This document shows, in pieces, positions 17,499-24,835 of a stretch of 64,000 nt of DNA. The notes beneath the pieces were generated by a model. That model was not told where the DNA came from. It made no database searches and was given only the letters and a program-made list of their open reading frames with translations. The translations under genes were made by a program, and so were the position numbers. Position 1 is the stretch's first letter, and every line of letters begins with the position of its first letter. This stretch comes from Bradyrhizobium sp. 149 (lineage in GTDB: Bacteria; Pseudomonadota; Alphaproteobacteria; Rhizobiales; Xanthobacteraceae): contig NZ_JADPKK010000013.1 in the NCBI RefSeq assembly GCF_023073915.1, positions 434,001 through 498,000 of the forward strand. The letters are read 5' to 3'.

Positions 17499-18314
17499 CT
17501 AAATCACGGCCATGGTCCTGTTCTTGAGATCCGTCACCAGCATCAGGCCGGGCGAATGCGTGATCGCGAACGGCAGCCTGGCAGCGTTGATGACCGATTG
17601 CGGTGTCACGCCGCAGGCCCAGAACACCGGAATCTCGTCGTCGGCGACCGGCACCGGATCGCCATAATCGGGCTTGGTGATGTCCTTGATGCCGATCAGA
17701 TGCGGATGGCCGAGATGGACGGGCGCGCCGTGCACGGCCGGATAGCGCGAGGTGATCTGCACCGCGCGGATCGCGTCCGCCGGCTTGAACGGACGCATCG
17801 ACACCACCATGGGGCCGGCGAAAGGACCGGAGGCGCCGCAGGCGATGTTGGTGCGATACATCGGCACGCGCACATTGTGCTCGATGTGGCGGATCGGCAT
17901 GCCCTCGTCGAGCAGCGCCTCTTCGAACGAGAACGAGCAGCCGAGCACGAACGTCACGAGATCATCGCGCCAATGCTTTGTCACATCGGTCGGCTCATCC
18001 ACGACCTCGCCGTCGCGCCAGACCCGATAGCGCGGCACGTCGGTGCGGATGTCGAGATCGGCGCCCAGCGCCGGGATGTGCGGACTGCCGACATCGGACA
18101 TGCCGATGATCGGGCACGGCTTGGGATTGAGCTGGCAGAAGCGGTGAAAGGCGCTGGCATATTCCGCCGGCAGGATCGCCAGATTGCCCTGGACGAAGCC
18201 GGGGGCAACGCCGGCGGTGGAGGCGACCAGCCCCTCGCGATAGGCGAGCCGCGCCTTGCGGCTGGGGAGGGTGTCGGGCGTTTCAGTTTGCTGCACTGCC
18301 ACCAAAACAGTCAT
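17499..18314 (-). CDS. DUF1445 putative hydro-lyase (D-glutamate cyclase-like family)
   Basis: A 271-residue protein of the DUF1445/YcsI family, annotated as putative hydro-lyases; a mammalian relative is D-glutamate cyclase. Family segments visible are [43 protein letters not shown], and [28 protein letters not shown]. The last 60 residues carry [13 protein letters not shown] and [14 protein letters not shown], with the conserved His near the end. The start [12 protein letters not shown] was chosen over an upstream ATG because the conserved region begins shortly after it. It leads the minus-strand transcript into livK (88-bp gap) and diverges from a LysR gene, so the enzyme probably acts on the imported compound. 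The reaction is unknown here. Confidence 0.82.
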   Translation of the reverse strand: MTVLVAVQQTETPDTLPSRKARLAYREGLVASTAGVAPGFVQGNLAILPAEYASAFHRFCQLNPKPCPIIGMSDVGSPHIPALGADLDIRTDVPRYRVWRDGEVVDEPTDVTKHWRDDLVTFVLGCSFSFEEALLDEGMPIRHIEHNVRVPMYRTNIACGASGPFAGPMVVSMRPFKPADAIRAVQITSRYPAVHGAPVHLGHPHLIGIKDITKPDYGDPVPVADDEIPVFWACGVTPQSVINAARLPFAITHSPGLMLVTDLKNRTMAVI

Positions 18315-18396
18315 GTGATCGATCTGCCTATAAACTCGACAAAGACAGCCAACACCAGGCATGCTATAAAGTCTAATCTTCCTTTCTAATCAATAT

Positions 18397-18415
18397 CGAT
18401 AAATTTCATTTATCG
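18397..18415. promoter_or_regulatory. Palindrome in the DUF1445/LysR divergent promoter region
   Basis: CGATAAA, spacer TTTCA, TTTATCG: a perfect 7-bp dyad in an AT-rich stretch that contrasts with the surrounding GC-rich DNA. It lies 19 bp upstream of the LysR start and 83 bp upstream of the DUF1445 start. This is a plausible LysR-type binding site. The regulator-site link is inferred from position. Confidence 0.5.
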
Positions 18416-18433
18416 CTTGGGAAAATCCTTCCA

Positions 18434-19351
18434 ATGCTGGACTTCAGATCGATCGAGACGTTCCTCTGGGTTGTGAAGCTCGGCAGCTTTCGCGGCGCCG
18501 CAGCACGCCTCAACACGACCCAGCCGGCGATCTCCCAGCGCATCGCCCAGCTCGAGCGCGAGATGGGGGTGAAGCTCCTGAATCGCGACCACCGCGTGGC
18601 CTCGCCGACGCCAAGCGGCAGGCAGATGATGGTCTACGCGGAGAAGCTGATCGGCCTGCGCGCCGCAATGATTGCCGAGATCGGCGACCGCTCCGCGATG
18701 CGCGGCGTGATGCGGCTCGGCGTCGCCGAGACCATCGTGCACACCTGGCTGCCGCGGCTGGTGAAGAGCATGAACGAGGTCTATCCGAACTTGTCGCTGG
18801 AGATCGAGGTCGACATCACGCCGAACCTCACCGCGCGCCTGCTTGCGCAGGAGATCGAGCTTGCTTTCGTCGTCGGCCCGCTCTCGGCCTCCGGGGTGCA
18901 CAATCGCCTGCTTGCCGACTATCCGATCGGCTTTCTCGCCAGCCCCTCGCTCGGCCTCGGCCATGGACCGGTCACGCGGGCTGAGCTCGCGCGGTTTCCG
19001 ATCATCACATTCCCGCGGAAGACGCGGCCCTACGAGGTCGTGCGCGAAGTGTTCGACCGGCCGGAGCTGCCGCCGATCCGGCTGCACGCCTCCGCCTCGC
19101 TTGCGACCGTGATCCACATGGCGATCGAGGGCCTCGGCATCGCTGTGATCCCCGCCGCCATCGTCGAGAACCAGCTCGCAGACGGGCGATTGCAACTGCT
19201 CGATACGGATCTCGAAATCGCGCCGCTGACATTCACCGCAAGCTGGCTCGCCTCGCCCGACGTCGTGGCGGTGGAGCGCGTTGCAGAGCTTGCATGTCAG
19301 ATTGCGCAGGGCAGCCTCGCAGTTGACGCGCCCGCGCCGGCGCGTCATTGA
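18434..19351 (+). CDS. LysR-family transcriptional regulator
   Basis: A 305-residue LTTR, normal length. The N-terminal winged HTH (about 1-62) reads FLWVVKLGSFRGAAARLN then TQPAISQRIAQLE, the canonical DNA-recognition region. The effector-binding domain (about 92-295) follows, with MRLGVAETIVHTWLP at its first strand. It diverges from DUF1445-livKHMGF and heads a plus-strand run (M20 hydrolase, hydroxyacid dehydrogenase, Ldh-type dehydrogenase) with small gaps. It therefore probably controls both arms in response to a pathway intermediate. The effector is unknown. Confidence 0.92.
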   Translation: MLDFRSIETFLWVVKLGSFRGAAARLNTTQPAISQRIAQLEREMGVKLLNRDHRVASPTPSGRQMMVYAEKLIGLRAAMIAEIGDRSAMRGVMRLGVAETIVHTWLPRLVKSMNEVYPNLSLEIEVDITPNLTARLLAQEIELAFVVGPLSASGVHNRLLADYPIGFLASPSLGLGHGPVTRAELARFPIITFPRKTRPYEVVREVFDRPELPPIRLHASASLATVIHMAIEGLGIAVIPAAIVENQLADGRLQLLDTDLEIAPLTFTASWLASPDVVAVERVAELACQIAQGSLAVDAPAPARH

Positions 19352-19383
19352 AACAGGCGCCGGACCACTGAGAGACTGACCGC

Positions 19384-20634
19384 ATGAGCCGAGCCGCCAC
19401 CAACTTGCAAATCGATTCCGCCCGCCTCTGGGGCTCCATTCACGAGACCGCGCAGTTCGGCGCGACGGCCAAGGGCGGGGTGCGGCGACTGACACTGAGC
19501 GCCGAGGACAAGCAGGTGCGGGACTGGTTCCGCAAGGCCTGCGAGGACGCCGGCCTTGAAGTGCACACCGATGCACTCGGCTCGCAGTTCGGCCTGCGCA
19601 AGGGACGCGACATGTCGAAGCTGCCGGTCGGCATTGGCTCGCATCTCGACACCCAACCCACCGGCGGCAAGTATGACGGCATTCTGGGAACGCTCGGTGC
19701 TCTCGAAGTGATCCGCACGCTGAACGACGCCGGCATCGAGACCGAGGCGCCGATCTGCGTCGTCAACTGGACCAACGAAGAGGGCTCGCGCTTCGCTCCC
19801 GCGATGATGGCCTCGGCCGCCTATGTCGGCGACTTCACCACCGACGACATCCTGTCGCGCAAGGACGTCGATGGAACCACCGTCGGGCAGGCGCTCGATG
19901 GCATTGGTTATCGCGGCGACAAGCCGGTCGGCTTCCAGAAGCTCGGCTGCTTCGTCGAGTTGCACATCGAGCAGGGCCCCATCCTGGAAGCCGAAGGCAA
20001 GACCATCGGCGTGGTCGATTCCGGCCAGGGCGTGCTCTGGTACGACGGCAAAATTTCCGGCTTCGAGAGCCATGCGGGATCGACGCCGATGCCGCTGCGG
20101 CGCGATGCGCTGGCGACGCTGTCCGAGATCGTGCTGGCGATGGAGGCCATTGCGAGGAAGCACGGGCCGAAAGCAGTCGGCACCATCGGCGAAGCCGTGA
20201 TCGCAAACCCCTCGCGCAACGTCATTCCCGGCGAGATCGCCTTCACGATGGATTGCCGCAGTGCGGATGGCGCGATCATGGATGCGCTCGATCGCGATCT
20301 GCGCAGCGCGATTGCCGAGATCGCCGCACGCCGCAAGGTCGAGGTGAAGATCGACCTGGTCTGGCGCAAGCCGCCGACGCATTTCGATCCCAAGTTGATT
20401 GCGGCCGTCGAGAACGCGGCGAAGACGCTCGGCTACTCCTCTCGCCGCATCACCTCCGGCGCCGGCCACGACGCCTGCAATCTCAACACAATCATGCCGG
20501 CCGCAATGGTGTTCGTGCCCTGCAAGGACGGCATCAGCCACAACGAGCTGGAAGACGCCACGCAACCCGATTGCGCCGCGGGCACTAATGTCCTCATGCA
20601 CACGGTGCTGGCGATCGCCGGCGTCGCATCCTGA
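19384..20634 (+). CDS. M20-family Zn-dependent amidohydrolase (N-carbamoyl-amino acid hydrolase / allantoate amidohydrolase type)
   Basis: A 416-residue cytosolic metallohydrolase of the HyuC/AllC/beta-ureidopropionase group. Metal-ligand motifs are GSHLDTQPTGGKYDGILG (His, Asp), NWTNEEGSRFAPAM (Glu pair), VELHIEQGPILE (His) and SGAGHDACNLN / CKDGISHNELE (C-terminal His). Family enzymes cleave N-carbamoyl amino acids, beta-ureido acids or allantoate, releasing CO2 and ammonia. The gene begins 32 bp after the LysR stop and is followed after 14 bp by the hydroxyacid dehydrogenase gene. The particular ureido substrate cannot be assigned; the downstream Ldh/ureidoglycolate-type dehydrogenase would fit allantoate-like chemistry. 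Confidence 0.87.
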   Translation: MSRAATNLQIDSARLWGSIHETAQFGATAKGGVRRLTLSAEDKQVRDWFRKACEDAGLEVHTDALGSQFGLRKGRDMSKLPVGIGSHLDTQPTGGKYDGILGTLGALEVIRTLNDAGIETEAPICVVNWTNEEGSRFAPAMMASAAYVGDFTTDDILSRKDVDGTTVGQALDGIGYRGDKPVGFQKLGCFVELHIEQGPILEAEGKTIGVVDSGQGVLWYDGKISGFESHAGSTPMPLRRDALATLSEIVLAMEAIARKHGPKAVGTIGEAVIANPSRNVIPGEIAFTMDCRSADGAIMDALDRDLRSAIAEIAARRKVEVKIDLVWRKPPTHFDPKLIAAVENAAKTLGYSSRRITSGAGHDACNLNTIMPAAMVFVPCKDGISHNELEDATQPDCAAGTNVLMHTVLAIAGVAS

Positions 20635-20648
20635 CCGGAGAGAGAGTC

Positions 20649-21560
20649 ATGCGCGGAGTTTTCGTCGACGCCAACGAAGCCCTGGCCGTGATCATGGAGC
20701 GGCTGGAGCAGCCCGGCGATCCCAAGGTGCGGATCCACAGGGATCCCGACATCAAGCCCGAGCAGTACCCGGAAATCCTCGACGGCGCCGAGATCGCGAT
20801 CGTCGACCACACCGCGCTGCCGACCGAGGTCGCGAAGAAGTGCACGGGGCTAAAGCATGTCGTGTTCCTCGGTACCGGCGCGCGCAGCTACATGAATCCG
20901 GAGGAGCTCGCTGAGCTCGGCATCTCCGTGCACCTGATCAAGGGCTATGGCGACACGGCGGTCGCGGAAGCCGCGATCGCGCTGATGTGGGCCTCGGCGC
21001 GGGGCATCGCGATGATGGACCGCGAGATGCGCGGCGGCAACTGGCTGCGCGAGGATGGCATGCAGCTCACTGGCAAGACGCTCGGCCTGATCGGCTTCGG
21101 CGGTATTGCCGCGGAGGTCGCACGCATTGCCTCGGGCAGCGGCATGAAGGTGATTGCCTGGAACCGCTCGCCGAAGAGCCATCCGGGCGTGGAATTCGTC
21201 GATCTCGACACGGCGTTGGCGAGAGCAGACGTCGTATCGCTGCATCTGCTGCTCAACGACGAGACCCGCGGCATGATCACGCGCGAGATGATCGCGAGGA
21301 TGAAGCCAGGCGTCATCCTCATCAATACCGCGCGCGCCGCCGTCGTCGACGAGGCCGCCATGATCGACGCGCTGAGGTCGGGCCACATCCGCCATGCCGG
21401 CCTCGACGTCTTCAACGTCGAGCCATTGCCCGGCGATCATCCGCTGACAAAATTGCCGAACGTAACATTGTCGGCGCATTCGGCGTTCCGCACGCCCGAG
21501 GCGAGCGAGAACCTCATTCATGCGGCATGGGAGCACTGCCGCAGAATCGTAAAGGGCTAA
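20649..21560 (+). CDS. D-isomer-specific 2-hydroxyacid dehydrogenase family protein
   Basis: A 303-residue NAD(P)-dependent dehydrogenase of the phosphoglycerate dehydrogenase superfamily. The nucleotide-binding motif GLIGFGGIAAEVARIA is at about residues 144-159. The catalytic set is the Arg in LLLNDETRGMIT / INTARAAVVDEAAM, Glu in VFNVEPLPGDHP and His in TLSAHSAFRTPEAS. It normally interconverts D-2-hydroxyacids and 2-oxoacids. A strong GGAGAGAGAG ribosome site precedes the ATG. Spacing of 14 bp to the M20 gene and 11 bp to the Ldh gene puts it in a single transcript. Confidence 0.88.
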   Translation: MRGVFVDANEALAVIMERLEQPGDPKVRIHRDPDIKPEQYPEILDGAEIAIVDHTALPTEVAKKCTGLKHVVFLGTGARSYMNPEELAELGISVHLIKGYGDTAVAEAAIALMWASARGIAMMDREMRGGNWLREDGMQLTGKTLGLIGFGGIAAEVARIASGSGMKVIAWNRSPKSHPGVEFVDLDTALARADVVSLHLLLNDETRGMITREMIARMKPGVILINTARAAVVDEAAMIDALRSGHIRHAGLDVFNVEPLPGDHPLTKLPNVTLSAHSAFRTPEASENLIHAAWEHCRRIVKG

Positions 21561-21571
21561 GAGCAACAACA

Positions 21572-22645
21572 ATGGCCGACTATCGCACCATCAAGGCAAA
21601 GCCGCTCATCGAAGCTATCAGTGCCATCGTCAAGGCCGGCGGGTCGACAGACCGCGAGGCCGAACTCGTGTCCACCAACCTAGTCGAGGCCAATCTGAAG
21701 GGACACGACTCGCACGGTGTCGGCATGATCCCGCGCTATGTCCAGAGCGTCACCACGGGCGGCCTCGCCGTGAACCAGCACGTCAAGATCGTGCTCAACA
21801 CTGGTCCGCTTCTCACCCTCGACGGCCTCACCGGCTACGGCCAGGTGATCGGCTATGAAGCGATGGAGCTGGCGGCTGAGCGCGCCAAGCGCAACGGCGT
21901 GTGTCTCGTCGGCCTCTCCAACTCGCATCATATCGGCCGCATCGGCCACTGGGCCGAGCAGTGCATCGGCCATGGGCTGGTCTCGATCCACTTCGTCAAC
22001 GTGATCTCGCGCCCGATCGTGGCGCCCTGGGGCGGCAGCGACGCGCGCCACGGCACCAACCCGTTCTGCGTCGGCATCCCGCGCGCAGGCAAGGAGCCGA
22101 TCGTGCTCGACTTCGCCACCAGCAGGATCGCGCAGGGCAAGACCCGCGTCGCCCACAACAAGGGCGTCGAGCTCGAACCCGGCACCATTATCGACAATGA
22201 AGGCAAGCCGACCGTCAATCCGCGCTACACCGTGATCCCACCGCACGGCGCCATCCTGCCGTTCGGCGAGCACAAGGGTTCGGGGCTCGCGCTGGTGTGC
22301 GAGATCCTCGGCGGCGCACTCTCGGGCGGGCAGGTGGTCAAGGGTCCGTCCGACGGCAAGCACAACGTCCTCAACGGCATGCTCTCGATCATCATCGATC
22401 CGACCAAGCTCGGCACCGCGGAGAATCTCGCGCGCGAAGTGGAAAGCTTCGTCGCCTGGCACACCGGCTCGCCGTCCGCCCCGGGCGTCGAGAAGGTGAA
22501 GATCGCCGGCGAGCCCGAGCGCGAGACCAAGAAGAAGCGGCTTGCTGAAGGCATCCCGGTCGATCCGACCACCTGGCAGGAGATTTTGGAGGCCGGGAAG
22601 AAGTTCGGGCTGGATCAGGCGGCGATCGAGAAGATCGCCGGGTAG
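21572..22645 (+). CDS. Malate/lactate/ureidoglycolate dehydrogenase family protein (Ldh_2 fold)
   Basis: A 357-residue NAD(P)-dependent dehydrogenase of the malate/L-lactate dehydrogenase YlbC/AllD type, unrelated to classical Rossmann LDHs. Hallmarks are LKGHDSHGVGMIPRYV (catalytic His region, about 44-59), GLSNSHHIGRIGHWAEQC, HGTNPFCVGIPR, and LPFGEHKGSGLALVCEILGG near 230-250. AllD oxidises ureidoglycolate; other members reduce pyruvate, oxaloacetate or sulfopyruvate. The start MADYRTIKAKPL lies 11 bp after the preceding stop. With an M20 carbamoyl-hydrolase two genes upstream, ureidoglycolate is an attractive but unproven substrate. Confidence 0.87.
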   Translation: MADYRTIKAKPLIEAISAIVKAGGSTDREAELVSTNLVEANLKGHDSHGVGMIPRYVQSVTTGGLAVNQHVKIVLNTGPLLTLDGLTGYGQVIGYEAMELAAERAKRNGVCLVGLSNSHHIGRIGHWAEQCIGHGLVSIHFVNVISRPIVAPWGGSDARHGTNPFCVGIPRAGKEPIVLDFATSRIAQGKTRVAHNKGVELEPGTIIDNEGKPTVNPRYTVIPPHGAILPFGEHKGSGLALVCEILGGALSGGQVVKGPSDGKHNVLNGMLSIIIDPTKLGTAENLAREVESFVAWHTGSPSAPGVEKVKIAGEPERETKKKRLAEGIPVDPTTWQEILEAGKKFGLDQAAIEKIAG

Positions 22646-22652
22646 CCTCCAT

Positions 22653-22677
22653 GTCGTCCCGGCGAGGCCGGGACGAC
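22653..22677. terminator. Bidirectional hairpin between convergent genes
   Basis: GTCGTCCCGGC, loop GAG, GCCGGGACGAC: a perfect 11-bp dyad between the convergent Ldh-type gene and the tartrate dehydrogenase-like gene. There is no T-tract. It belongs to a common rhizobial repeat motif class and probably serves as transcript end for both. Confidence 0.6.
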
Positions 22678-22701
22678 CACCCCCGCGGTTAGCGGATCAG
22701 A

Positions 22702-23775
22702 CTAATCCACCATGTCCGCGACTGCCTTGCCGCAAGCCGTCGTGTCGGCGTTGCCGCCGAGATCCTTGGTGCGGAGCGTGCGCTCTGCCAGCGTGCGCTC
22801 GATCGCTTCGACGATCGACTTGCCGGCTTCCTTCTCCCCGAGATGCTCGAGCATCATCGCGCCGGACCAGATTGCGCCGATCGGATTGGCGATGCCCTGC
22901 CCCGCGATGTCAGGCGCCGAGCCGTGCACCGGCTCGAACACCGATGGGAAATTGCCCTCGGGATTGATGTTGCCTGACGGCGCGATGCCGATGGTACCGG
23001 TGCAGGCCGGACCGAGATCGGACAGGATGTCGCCGAACAAATTGGAGCCGACCACAACGTCGAACCAGTCGGGGTGCAGCACGAAGTTCGCGGTCAGGAT
23101 GTCGATGTGGTACTTGTCCCACTTCACCCCCGGAAACTTCTTCGCCATCGCCTCCACGCGCTCGTCCCAATAGGGCATGGTGATGGAGATGCCGTTCGAC
23201 TTGGTCGCCGAGGTCAGGTGCTTCTTCGGCCGCGACTGCGCGAGCTCGAAGGCGAACTTCAGGATGCGGTCGACGCCGATGCGGGTCATCACCGTCTGCT
23301 GCGTCACGAACTCGCGGTCGGTGTCCGGGAACATGCGGCCGCCGACGGACGAATATTCGCCTTCAGTGTTCTCGCGCACCACCCAGAAATCGATGTCGCC
23401 GGGCTTGCGGTTTGCCAGCGGCGACGGCACGCCCGGCATCAGCCGCACCGGACGCAAGTTCACATACTGGTCGAACTCGCGGCGGAATTTGATCAGCGAA
23501 CCCCACAGCGAGACGTGGTCGGGAATCTTGGCCGGCCAGCCGACCGCGCCGAAATAGATGGCATCGTGCTTGCCGATCTTGTCCTTCCAATCGTCCGGCA
23601 TCATCTGGCCGTGCTTCTCGTAATAGTCCCAGGACGAGAAGTCGAAATGATCGAAATGAAGGGACACGCCGTGCTTCTTCGCCGCGGTCTCCAGAACGCG
23701 CAGACCCTCCGGCATCACTTCCTTGCCGATGCCGTCGCCGGGAATGACTGCGATCCGGTATTGTTTCTTGCTCAT
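22702..23775 (-). CDS. Tartrate dehydrogenase / D-malate dehydrogenase-like decarboxylating dehydrogenase
   Basis: A 357-residue member of the isocitrate/isopropylmalate dehydrogenase family, closest by eye to TtuC/TDH. Seen: AVIPGDGIGKEVMPEG at the N-terminus, the substrate-binding loop LWGSLIKFRREFDQYVNLRP, VVRENTEGEYSSVGGRMF, the Lys/Asp metal region TSATKSNGI and SNLFGDILSDLGPA, and the NAD-site EPVHGSAPDIAGQGIANP. It oxidises tartrate or D-malate, with Mn2+ and NAD+. Start at MSKKQYRIAV (23775). It is transcribed convergently to the LysR-led operon and divergently from the SDR gene, with a TGCA-rich palindrome in the shared promoter region. Confidence 0.87.
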   Translation of the reverse strand: MSKKQYRIAVIPGDGIGKEVMPEGLRVLETAAKKHGVSLHFDHFDFSSWDYYEKHGQMMPDDWKDKIGKHDAIYFGAVGWPAKIPDHVSLWGSLIKFRREFDQYVNLRPVRLMPGVPSPLANRKPGDIDFWVVRENTEGEYSSVGGRMFPDTDREFVTQQTVMTRIGVDRILKFAFELAQSRPKKHLTSATKSNGISITMPYWDERVEAMAKKFPGVKWDKYHIDILTANFVLHPDWFDVVVGSNLFGDILSDLGPACTGTIGIAPSGNINPEGNFPSVFEPVHGSAPDIAGQGIANPIGAIWSGAMMLEHLGEKEAGKSIVEAIERTLAERTLRTKDLGGNADTTACGKAVADMVD

Positions 23776-23820
23776 CGAGAACGTCCTTGATTGGTCCGGC
23801 AGCCGCCGCCCTTTTTGACC

Positions 23821-23869
23821 GCACTGCAATGGACCAAACGCGGCGGCAGTGCAACGCTGCACTGCAATG
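23821..23869. promoter_or_regulatory. TGCA-rich palindrome plus extra half-site between divergent TDH and SDR genes
   Basis: GCAGTGCA, spacer ACGC, TGCACTGC at 23846-23865 is a perfect 8-bp dyad. A direct copy of its right half, extended to GCACTGCAATG, occurs at both 23821-23831 and 23859-23869, 38 bp apart. The site is 46 bp upstream of the TDH start and about 65 bp upstream of the SDR start. This is a strong operator candidate; the cognate regulator is not identified. Confidence 0.55.
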
Positions 23870-23932
23870 TTGACCATGGCGCGGCCGACCGCCTACTGAT
23901 TTCATCCTGTTCCTGTCCTGCGAGTAACTCCC

Positions 23933-24709
23933 ATGGATCTGCATCTGCGTGGCAAACGCGTCCTGATCACAGGCGCGTCCAAGGGTATCGGCGCAGCTGC
24001 CGCCGAAGCGTTCGCCGAGGAAGGCGCTCATCTCCTGCTCGCCGCCCGCAACGGCGATCAGCTCACGGCTCTGGCCGAGCGCTTGCGCGCGGCGCACCAG
24101 ATCGACGCCGCCACGAGCATCGTCGATTTGCGCAAGAGCGAGGATTTGGCACGGCTCGCCCAGGAAGCCGCCGATTTCGACGTGCTCGTCAACAATGCCG
24201 GCGACATCCCCGGCGGCTCCATCGACAAGATCGACGAGGCGACCTGGCGACACGCCTGGGAGTTGAAAGTGTTCGGCTATATCAACCTCACGCGCATGAT
24301 CTATGCGCAGATGAAGGCGAAGGGCGGCGGCGTCATTGTCAACGACATCGGCGCGGCCGGCGAGAAATTTGACGCCAACTACATTTGCGGTAGCGCCGGC
24401 AATGCCGCACTGATGGCCTTCACCCGCGCGCTCGGGGGAAAGAGCCTCGCCGACAACATCCGCGTAGTCGGCATCAATCCCGGCCCTGTTGGCACCGACC
24501 GTCATGTCACCCTGCTGAAGACGCGGGCAAAGCACCAGTTCGGCGACGAGAGCCGCTACAAGGAATTCCAGAAGAGCCTGCCGCTCGGCCGACCTGCGCA
24601 TGCGCGCGAGATCGGGGATCTCATGGCGTTCCTGGCGTCGGATCGCGCCGGCTATACCTCCGGCGTGATCTACACGGTGGATGGCGGCATCAGCGCGGGA
24701 TGGGGTTAA
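23933..24709 (+). CDS. Short-chain dehydrogenase/reductase with non-canonical active site
   Basis: A 258-residue SDR. The cofactor motif TGASKGIG is at residues about 13-20, VNNAG at 86-90, and the C-terminus AGYTSGVIYTVDGGISAG is typical. The catalytic YxxxK is replaced by YICGS (Tyr150 with Ser154 at the Lys position), and the usual catalytic Ser strand reads VNDIGAAGE. From memory, a subgroup of SDRs annotated simply as short-chain dehydrogenase shares the YICGSAGNAALMAFTRALGG stretch, so this is a family trait and not damage. The substrate is unknown. It diverges from the tartrate dehydrogenase-like gene and precedes the amidase after a repeat. Confidence 0.85.
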   Translation: MDLHLRGKRVLITGASKGIGAAAAEAFAEEGAHLLLAARNGDQLTALAERLRAAHQIDAATSIVDLRKSEDLARLAQEAADFDVLVNNAGDIPGGSIDKIDEATWRHAWELKVFGYINLTRMIYAQMKAKGGGVIVNDIGAAGEKFDANYICGSAGNAALMAFTRALGGKSLADNIRVVGINPGPVGTDRHVTLLKTRAKHQFGDESRYKEFQKSLPLGRPAHAREIGDLMAFLASDRAGYTSGVIYTVDGGISAGWG

Positions 24710-24719
24710 CTCTATCCAC

Positions 24720-24805
24720 GTCATTGCGAGCGAAGCGAAGCAATCCAGGAATGTATCTGCGGCAAAAGTCTGGATTTGCTTCGTCGCTTCGCTTCTCGCA
24801 ATGAC
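24720..24805. repeat. Palindromic intergenic repeat (REP-like), copy C
   Basis: An 86-bp member of the same family as 710-787 and 12642-12720. The right arm is longer than in the other copies because of a TCGCTTCG-type duplication. It fills the SDR-amidase gap and ends 18 bp before the amidase ribosome-binding site, so it may influence amidase expression. Confidence 0.85.
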
Positions 24806-24835
24806 GGAGTGTAGAATAAGCACAGGAGTAAATAA

